From Microcaldota archaeon (GTDB taxonomy: Archaea > Micrarchaeota > Micrarchaeia > Anstonellales > J096), in NCBI GenBank assembly GCA_015520875.1, contig WAPD01000019.1, positions 1 to 9,311 on the forward strand: a stretch of DNA of 9,311 nt, in the 5' to 3' direction. The position numbers and the translations under genes were made by a program. This document shows, piece by piece, positions 4,013-9,311 of the stretch; position 1 is the stretch's first letter, and each line of letters begins with the position of its first letter. Below the pieces are notes generated by a model that was given only the letters and a program-made list of their open reading frames with translations, was not told the origin of the DNA and did not search any database.

Positions 4013-6751
4013 TGCCAATTTTATCTTCTTTCCTTTTATATCAAATTCTTCTCCCTTTTCTTCATAAACAATTTCCTTTACTCTTGCTTTATCTTTAATA
4101 ACATCCTCAAATTGTTTCACTATATCAATTAGATCCCCACCAATATATAGTTTCACATATTGATCAGGCTTCAAAGAATGTTTCTTTCTCATAAATTGAA
4201 CCCTCCTAAGAACCTCGTTTAGCAACCATTCTTTTTCCAGTTCTGGAGTTATTTCTTTCTCCAATGTTAAATAATAGTCTTGGGACTCAATATCTTTTGT
4301 TTCAGGTTCCTCTGTTGATACTTCTTTTACATTTAACATTTGTTTCACTATCTCCCCATACTTTTCATATTGTTTTGGAATATAGGCCTTTTGTAGAGGC
4401 ATTCTTAAGCTTAATTGATGTTGTTGCCTTACTGCCAGTCCTTGGGCCACCATGTCTCTAACTGTTTCCATTTCTCTTTCTAATTGCTCATCAATTGTTC
4501 CATGAGGTGTTAGTTCCATTAAATGAATAGATTCAACATTTTCATATTTTCTATAAAACTTCTGATACCCATATTCAGCAATGGAAGGTGTAACTGGTGC
4601 TAACATCAACAATACTTCCTTAACCACTTCATAAAGCACCTTCAATGGCATTGTGTCCCCGAGTTTCACCCTATTTTTAGCCAATTTCATATAGAACCTG
4701 CTTAAATCCTCTTCAATGAACCTCCTTAATTTCCTTACCCCATCAAACAACTCATACCTTTCAAAAGCCTCTTGATAAGCCTTCTTCAAAGAATTCATCT
4801 TTGATAAAATCCATTTATCTTCCACATAGCTAGGTTCCATTTCAGGGATCTTCCAAGGCTCGTATTCGCTTTCAAGATATGAAACAAGGTTCAAAACAAT
4901 GTTAAGGTCTCTTTTTGCATTTTCCAAATCCTTCCAATTAAACTTCAAATCCTCCCATAATGTATTCGATAAACTGAACAATCTAAATGCATCAGCACCC
5001 ATTCTGTCTATAATTTCATCTACTGGAACAAAGTTTCCAACGCTCTTGCTCATCTTTATTCCATTTTCATCTAAGAAGAACCCATGCATGCTAACTGCTT
5101 TATAAGGTATTTTATCATAGTAGATTATTCCAGAACCTAGCAAAGAGTAGAACCATCCTCTGATTTGGTCTTGACCTTCCAGAATAAAGTCCGCTTGTAC
5201 ATCTTTTCCTGTGCTTGCCCAAACAGCATTACCAGAATCAAACCACACATCTAAAACATCCTTTACTCTATGCATTGTTTCTCCACATTCTTCACACTTG
5301 AAAGTAACTTGATCTATGTAAGGCCTATGTAAGTCTTCAACGCCTTCAGGTGCTTGGTCTATTATTTTAACATGTCCATTTTTACATTTCCAGATAGGCA
5401 ATGGAATGCCCCAGTATCTTTGCCTAGAAATACACCAATCAGGAGCATCCTGCAAGAAATTCAAAAATCTTTTCTCAGCAAATTTAGGCACCCACTTAGC
5501 GCTCTTTGCCTCTTCTATCATTTTATCCTTAACGTCTGTAATTGTAATAAACCATTGATGGGTTGCCCTGTATATTAAAGGAGTTTTACACCTCCAACAA
5601 GTAGGATATCTGTGAGTAATTGTTCCTTCGTGCAACAACAGATCCCTTTCTTTTAATAATTGAATTATTTCAGGGTTTGTTTTTCTTGCGTTTTTGCCTG
5701 CAAACTCTCCCGCCTCTTTCAAGTATTCTCCCTTATCCCCTACAACAGAGATAACAGGTAAATTGTATTTTCTAGCTGCCTTAAAGTCTTCTTCTCCATG
5801 ACCAGGAGCGCTATGGACCAAACCTGTTCCATCATCCATAGACACAAATTCCTCAGATAAAATAACCTTTCTAGGATATTTCAATAAAATTTTATCTTGG
5901 AATGGATGCTCATATTCCAATCCTTCTAATTCCCTTCCTTTAAACTCTTCAACTATTTCATAGTCTCCAAGAATATCCTTTAAAGCTTCTAACCTAGCTT
6001 TTGCCAAAATTAAATATTCATTTCCTTTTTTTATTTTGACATAGGTTTCTTCAGGATGAACCATAACCGCCAAGTTTCCAACCAAAGTCCAAGGCGTAGT
6101 GGTCCAGATTAACAAGTATTCATTTTCCTTTCCCTTAACAGGAAACTTTACAAAGATAGAAGGGTCTGTTAAATCCTTATATTCTAATTCATAGTTGGCC
6201 AAAGTTGTTTCACATCTTTCACAATATGGAACAACATAGTTTCCCTCCTTTAACAAACCTTTTTCCCAGGCCCTTTTTATAGTCTTCCAAGACCTAACAA
6301 TATATTCATTTTTGTAGGTGATATAAGGATTGTCCCAGTCCATCCATACATGGAATGATTTTAATTGTCTTGTCATGATTTCCCTATATTCTTCCACAAA
6401 TGCCTTACATTCCTTAATAAACCTCTCCAAACCATACTTTTCTTCAATCTCGTTCTTATTAGTAATGCCGAGTTTCTTTTCAACCTTAACCTCAATAGGC
6501 AATCCATGAGTATCAAATCCTGGTTGGTCCCAAACATTAAACCCTTTCATTCTAAAGTATCTTAAATAAGAATCCTTGATGGATTTATTCCAAGCAGTTC
6601 CAGGGTGGATATCTCCTGTAACAAAAGGAGGTCCATCTATAAATATGAATTCTTTTTCAAAAGATTGGGATTTTTTCCTTGCCTTTTCATAAATTTGGTT
6701 TTCCTTCCAAAAAGATTCCATCTCACCTTCTACTTTCTTGTGGTCATACAT
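3995..6751 (-). CDS. ileS: Isoleucyl-tRNA synthetase
   Basis: A class Ia aminoacyl-tRNA synthetase that charges tRNA-Ile. The HIGH motif appears as HPGT (49-52), the form with T in the last position common in archaeal and eukaryal IleRS, and KMSKS is at 566-570. The CP1 editing domain carries the Thr-rich peptide TTTPWTL (217-223) and GHGEEDF with Asp322, used to clear misactivated valine. Cys177/Cys180 plus Cys385/Cys388 look like one zinc site, and Cys456/His460 plus Cys486/Cys489 like a second. DWCISRQRYWGIPLPIW (438-454) is a family signature. The anticodon-binding region begins near 640. At 918 aa it is roughly 100 or more residues shorter than typical archaeal enzymes, the loss being at the C terminus, while all catalytic and editing motifs remain. 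ATG at 6751 is about 27 bp from a TATA box, so the mRNA is predicted to be leaderless. The 3' end overlaps the convergent 249-aa gene by 18 bp. Confidence 0.98.
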   Translation of the reverse strand: MYDHKKVEGEMESFWKENQIYEKARKKSQSFEKEFIFIDGPPFVTGDIHPGTAWNKSIKDSYLRYFRMKGFNVWDQPGFDTHGLPIEVKVEKKLGITNKNEIEEKYGLERFIKECKAFVEEYREIMTRQLKSFHVWMDWDNPYITYKNEYIVRSWKTIKRAWEKGLLKEGNYVVPYCERCETTLANYELEYKDLTDPSIFVKFPVKGKENEYLLIWTTTPWTLVGNLAVMVHPEETYVKIKKGNEYLILAKARLEALKDILGDYEIVEEFKGRELEGLEYEHPFQDKILLKYPRKVILSEEFVSMDDGTGLVHSAPGHGEEDFKAARKYNLPVISVVGDKGEYLKEAGEFAGKNARKTNPEIIQLLKERDLLLHEGTITHRYPTCWRCKTPLIYRATHQWFITITDVKDKMIEEAKSAKWVPKFAEKRFLNFLQDAPDWCISRQRYWGIPLPIWKCKNGHVKIIDQAPEGVEDLHRPYIDQVTFKCEECGETMHRVKDVLDVWFDSGNAVWASTGKDVQADFILEGQDQIRGWFYSLLGSGIIYYDKIPYKAVSMHGFFLDENGIKMSKSVGNFVPVDEIIDRMGADAFRLFSLSNTLWEDLKFNWKDLENAKRDLNIVLNLVSYLESEYEPWKIPEMEPSYVEDKWILSKMNSLKKAYQEAFERYELFDGVRKLRRFIEEDLSRFYMKLAKNRVKLGDTMPLKVLYEVVKEVLLMLAPVTPSIAEYGYQKFYRKYENVESIHLMELTPHGTIDEQLEREMETVRDMVAQGLAVRQQHQLSLRMPLQKAYIPKQYEKYGEIVKQMLNVKEVSTEEPETKDIESQDYYLTLEKEITPELEKEWLLNEVLRRVQFMRKKHSLKPDQYVKLYIGGDLIDIVKQFEDVIKDKARVKEIVYEEKGEEFDIKGKKIKLALELLD

Positions 6752-6775
6752 AGATTAATATTTATGGATAAGGGA

Positions 6776-6783
6776 TTTAAAAA
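6776..6783. promoter_or_regulatory. Shared TATA box TTTAAAAA between ileS and the Lon-like protease
   Basis: The palindromic core TTTAAA (6776-6781) is centred about 27.5 bp from the ileS ATG (6751, minus) and about 24.5 bp from the protease ATG (6803, plus). The intergenic space is only 51 bp, and this is the only box well placed for either gene. Both transcripts would be leaderless, and initiation in the two directions would compete for one TBP site. A weaker AT-rich element near 6755-6763 could give the protease gene a short leader instead. Confidence 0.55.
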
Positions 6784-6802
6784 CATACCTAGTTAATTAT
6801 GC

Positions 6803-8215
6803 ATGATATTCCTTCTATTTTTAGCATTAACAGGAGCTTGTCAAGGATATTTAAGTGTTGAGTTCCCAGCCGTTAGTGAAAGTGGTGGAACGTTGGTTAC
6901 AGGAAATATATGGTTCAAAAACGGAACAGGTCTTTATGTTAATATCTTCCATAGCATAGGGCAGGATACTCAAAAAAGCTTTTTAGATGCCTATAAATTA
7001 TCAAATCAGTCTTGTAGAGTAGATGTTGAACTATCATCGGATGTTGTTGGAGGTTCTGGGGGTTTATTAGCTTACATTGTATTGAAATATAAAACAAACA
7101 ACACTATAGCATCTGGGGCAATAGACTATATTGGAAATGTTTATCCCATCGGAGGATTAAAAGAAAAAATAGAAGCGGCCCGAGATAGGGGTTTCAAAAA
7201 CTTTGTTACAACTATAACATCCCCTTATCAATATTACATCACCACATTGTTTAAAGATATAAATATAACTTGGATAAATCATGTAAGTGAATTAAATTAT
7301 AAGAATGGCTATGTCTATGGTCATAACAACAAATCCAAAATCTTCGTATACCCCAAAGTTCCTAAAAAGCCATCAAAATACAATATTTCATTTTTGAAAC
7401 AAGATTATGAAATGTTAAAAAAGGAGATTTTAAGTTATAACATAGGGCTTAAAGAATTTGACGATTATTATGGGAATTTAACAAAGGTCACAGATAAAAT
7501 AGCTTCTAAAGGTTATTACTATTCGGCAGCCAACTATCTGTTTTTAGCAGCAGCAGAAAAAGTTGCCCTTTATTACTTACACAATAAAAAACCCTCGGAA
7601 GAATTAAAATCCAAAGTAGAACGCTGTTTAAACAGCTTTTCCATAAACGGAAATACAGAAGATGATATAGCATCATTGGTTAGGGTTGGCTGGGCAAAAG
7701 ATGTTTTGCAAAAGAAATATGGTAAATTGTTTGATGAAAAGTTTTCCCAATATTATGAATATGAACAAGCATATTTATGGTGTAAATTAGCCCAAAATAT
7801 TCATAAAAACAAAAACCTTACTTACAATAACACATACTTAGAAGCTCTTCAGAAAAGATGGTTAAAAGAAGGTTATGAAACGAAAGGAGAAAAATACAGG
7901 CTTGCTATTTACCACATAGATAACGTATTAGTAAGTCTTTATAACTTAGCGTTTGTTGTCCCTGGAAATAAAGAATTAAAAAACTCATATAAATCTAAAT
8001 GGGCCAATGTATATGCATCCCAAGCCCAGTACTTAAAGGAAACAAAAGAAAATTATGAAAAAACGGCGGAAGTTGCCAATAATTTGGAGAAAGTATTCGG
8101 TGATGAAAGAGAACTAAAGATAGGGCAATTTATAAATGTTTTGGTAGCAATAATATTAGTATTGGTGGCAGGTTATGTATACCTCCTACTTAAAGGCAAG
8201 AAAGAGATATTATGA
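6803..8215 (+). CDS. Secreted membrane-anchored Lon-like serine protease (S16, archaeal COG1750-type)
   Basis: This 470-aa protein begins with a short hydrophobic signal peptide (MIFLLFLALTGACQG, cut probably near residue 15-17). A Lon-type protease domain follows without any AAA+ ATPase module. The catalytic Ser/Lys dyad is visible: VVGGSGG with Ser85, and YPIGGLKEKIEAARDRGFK with Lys120, closely matching the Lon segment around its catalytic lysine. Residues about 190-440 are mostly helical, and a C-terminal membrane helix (about 443-463) ends in a short basic tail, so the protease domain should face outward. Nine N-x-S/T sequons (N40, N68, N99, N154, N176, N194, N225, N338, N342) fit an exported glycoprotein. 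Archaea are known to encode such stand-alone Lon-like ectoproteases; substrates are generally unknown. The predicted mRNA is leaderless from the box shared with ileS. Its last 41 bp overlap the next gene, whose product may be its cytosolic partner. Confidence 0.88.
   Translation: MIFLLFLALTGACQGYLSVEFPAVSESGGTLVTGNIWFKNGTGLYVNIFHSIGQDTQKSFLDAYKLSNQSCRVDVELSSDVVGGSGGLLAYIVLKYKTNNTIASGAIDYIGNVYPIGGLKEKIEAARDRGFKNFVTTITSPYQYYITTLFKDINITWINHVSELNYKNGYVYGHNNKSKIFVYPKVPKKPSKYNISFLKQDYEMLKKEILSYNIGLKEFDDYYGNLTKVTDKIASKGYYYSAANYLFLAAAEKVALYYLHNKKPSEELKSKVERCLNSFSINGNTEDDIASLVRVGWAKDVLQKKYGKLFDEKFSQYYEYEQAYLWCKLAQNIHKNKNLTYNNTYLEALQKRWLKEGYETKGEKYRLAIYHIDNVLVSLYNLAFVVPGNKELKNSYKSKWANVYASQAQYLKETKENYEKTAEVANNLEKVFGDERELKIGQFINVLVAIILVLVAGYVYLLLKGKKEIL
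8164..8168 (+). promoter_or_regulatory. Shine-Dalgarno site of the coiled-coil gene
   Basis: GGTGG lies 6 nt before the ATG at 8175, inside the codons for the membrane helix of the protease. It supports a start within the upstream gene and hence the 41-bp overlap. Confidence 0.55.
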
Positions 8216-8903
8216 TTCGCTTATAAGAGCAAGGTGGTCTGGAGAGATCAACAATGAAGAGATAGACCGCCTTTCAGAAGAGTTTAGCCAGGAGAGGGAA
8301 AAGATAAACGAGGACGAGGTTCCATTGTTTGAAGTTATCTTAGAATATGAAGATACGTTAATGAATTCGGATGAGCAAGAATTCCTAAAACAAGTAAAAG
8401 AGAAAAAGGGCCGTTATTATGACATTTTGTTGAAAAGAGAGGAAGTATATAAGAGATTAATAGATAAAGAAAGAATTGTTCTTAGAATTCTAGAATTATA
8501 TCCTGAATTGAAACAAGCTATTGTTAAAGGTTCTCTGGAAAAGCCCATTGAAGTTAAACACCCTAAAAAAGCTGCCATGTTGTTAAGCTATTTATTTATA
8601 CCTTCATATTATAATGAAAAAGAAGTAATTCCAGCAGACGTTATTAGATTTGAAGTCATCTACAAAAAGCCTAAAGAGTATATTGTGGAACAAAAAGAAA
8701 AAGAAGATTTTCTTAAAAAATTAAAGGAGTTGGAAAAGCTTCAATTGAAAATGCAATTGGACATCTCCTTGAAGTATATCGTAGATGATGCTGAAATAGA
8801 GAAGATAGATGAAAGGCTTGCCGAAATACAAAAAAAATATGTAGAGTTAGAAAAACAATTAGAAACCTATGAGATATACTATATTTTAGAGAGCACTACA
8901 TAA
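8175..8903 (+). CDS. Uncharacterised charged coiled-coil protein, 242 aa
   Basis: I do not recognise the family. The protein is strongly charged and helical, with no signal peptide, membrane segment or cysteine. The N-terminal part (about 1-110) contains helical stretches such as EINNEEIDRLSEEFSQEREK and YYDILLKREEVYKRLIDKER. A more mixed segment follows at 120-165 with a possible strand (PADVIRFEVIYKKP). Residues about 173-232 read as a long coiled coil (FLKKLKELEKLQLKMQ; IEKIDERLAEIQKKYVELEK). It contains no N-glycosylation sequon, consistent with a cytosolic protein. The ATG is supported by GGTGG 6 nt upstream. Its 41-bp overlap with the Lon-like protease gene implies co-transcription and probably coupled translation. 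A role as a cytosolic partner or scaffold of the anchored protease is conjecture from context. Its 3' end overlaps the convergent minus-strand gene by 25 bp. Confidence 0.8.
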   Translation: MYTSYLKARKRYYDSLIRARWSGEINNEEIDRLSEEFSQEREKINEDEVPLFEVILEYEDTLMNSDEQEFLKQVKEKKGRYYDILLKREEVYKRLIDKERIVLRILELYPELKQAIVKGSLEKPIEVKHPKKAAMLLSYLFIPSYYNEKEVIPADVIRFEVIYKKPKEYIVEQKEKEDFLKKLKELEKLQLKMQLDISLKYIVDDAEIEKIDERLAEIQKKYVELEKQLETYEIYYILESTT

Positions 8904-9295
8904 CAATTCTTGGCATATTTTGGGTTTATGAAGATAGCTTTTTCATACATGCTATGATTTGTATTTGGATCTAATATGAAATAAAATGAACCTCCTAATA
9001 AATTGTTTAATTCCAACATTTTAGCACAATAAAATTCAGGGAACTTTCCATTTTCTGTATAACATGTTCCATTTTCCAAAACATATGGAACAATTGTTTT
9101 GTTTGCTCCCAAAGAATATGCAATATCCACACCACATTGCATTATTTTTCTATTTAATGTGGAATTATTTGTCAAACGTTCCACTATGAAGATTTTTTTG
9201 CTTTTTATTAAATTCTCTGTAACAACATTTAGAGGTCTATCTACCCTTACCTTTTTATCAAAATCCTCTATTGTCCAAGGGCTAATCAGTATTGG
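8879..9295 (-). CDS. Uncharacterised, probably exported protein, 5' end missing
   Basis: The last 138 residues of a gene enter from the right contig end. The open frame continues to 9310 with an apparent MYKRQ start, but those codons are adapter sequence, so genuine coding begins at or before the Pro codon at 9295 and the true start is missing. Five N-x-S/T sequons, two of them overlapping (NNST; also NKT, NGT, NHS), and four cysteines (MQC, GTC, FYC, KNC) suggest an extracytoplasmic, possibly glycosylated and disulfide-bonded domain. The sequence alternates short strands (KIFIVER, TIVPYVLEN, FYFILD, AIFINP) and helices (LNRKIMQCGVDIAYSLGA), as in an alpha/beta fold. I cannot assign a family. 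It converges on the coiled-coil gene, with a 25-bp overlap at the stop codons. Confidence 0.72.
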   Translation of the reverse strand, partial: PILISPWTIEDFDKKVRVDRPLNVVTENLIKSKKIFIVERLTNNSTLNRKIMQCGVDIAYSLGANKTIVPYVLENGTCYTENGKFPEFYCAKMLELNNLLGGSFYFILDPNTNHSMYEKAIFINPKYAKNCYVVLSKI

Positions 9296-9311
9296 CTGTC
9301 TCTTATACACA
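9296..9311. other. Residual Tn5/Nextera mosaic-end adapter at the contig end
   Basis: The last 16 bases, CTGTCTCTTATACACA, are identical to the first 16 of the 19-base Tn5 mosaic end used in Nextera libraries. Read on the minus strand they give the tell-tale VYKRQ/MYKRQ peptide. This is library-derived, not genomic, and marks an assembly end. Confidence 0.96.

Noticed and set aside
6803..6850. Possible lipobox LTGAC in the Lon-like protease signal peptide
   Set aside because: The position three before Cys13 is Thr rather than the usual Leu, and the protein already has a C-terminal membrane anchor, so lipidation is not needed or well supported.
8782..8795. 14-base direct repeat TAGATGATGCTGAA, also at 374-387
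   Set aside because: Both copies are in frame and encode DDAE in unrelated proteins; a chance match of common codons.
9296..9311. Tn5-like transposon end as a natural mobile element
   Set aside because: The match is exactly at the sequence edge with no transposon body behind it, which is the pattern of library adapter carry-over.

Overview
The window looks like part of the genome of an AT-rich, gene-dense, uncultured archaeon. The evidence is a class II tRNA-Ser without an encoded CCA tail, an archaeal/eukaryal-style isoleucyl-tRNA synthetase, TTTAAA-type TATA boxes about 24-29 bp before leaderless start codons, GGTG-type Shine-Dalgarno sites only before operon-internal genes, and an archaeal S16 (Lon-like) membrane protease. 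The short synthetase and overlapping gene ends suit a reduced genome such as a DPANN lineage, but I cannot name a phylum. The right edge (9296-9311) is not genomic. It matches the Tn5/Nextera mosaic-end adapter, so this is a contig end with residual library adapter.

Left block (1-3262): a possible leaderless gene fragment leaves the left edge on the minus strand, followed by tRNA-Ser(UGA), also minus. A TTTAAAAA box sits between the tRNA and a divergent three-gene operon on the plus strand. The operon encodes a 412-aa protein with repeated YGxxGxxxY / winged-helix-like units and a Pro/Glu linker, an SppA-type S49 signal peptide peptidase, and an NSUN/Trm4-type RNA cytosine-5 methyltransferase. 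The methyltransferase reading frame continues upstream of its first standard start codon, which makes its 5' end one of the odd points of the window.

Middle block (3263-6802): a leaderless orphan gene of 249 aa runs convergently into ileS (918 aa, minus), overlapping it by 18 bp at the 3' ends. ileS is leaderless and shares one TTTAAAAA box with the next plus-strand gene.

Right block (6803-9311): a secreted, C-terminally anchored Lon-like Ser/Lys protease overlaps by 41 bp a coiled-coil-rich 242-aa gene. That gene in turn overlaps by 25 bp the end of a minus-strand gene truncated by the contig end, probably encoding an exported glycoprotein.

Taken together, the window holds translation functions (tRNA-Ser, IleRS, RNA m5C methyltransferase) and two extracytoplasmic Ser/Lys-dyad proteases (SppA and the Lon-like protein). 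The proteins predicted to be exported carry about ten times more N-x-S/T sequons per residue than the cytosolic ones. I see no mobile element, CRISPR array or defence island. The least explained parts are the YG-winged-helix repeat protein, the 249-aa orphan and the protease/coiled-coil pair.
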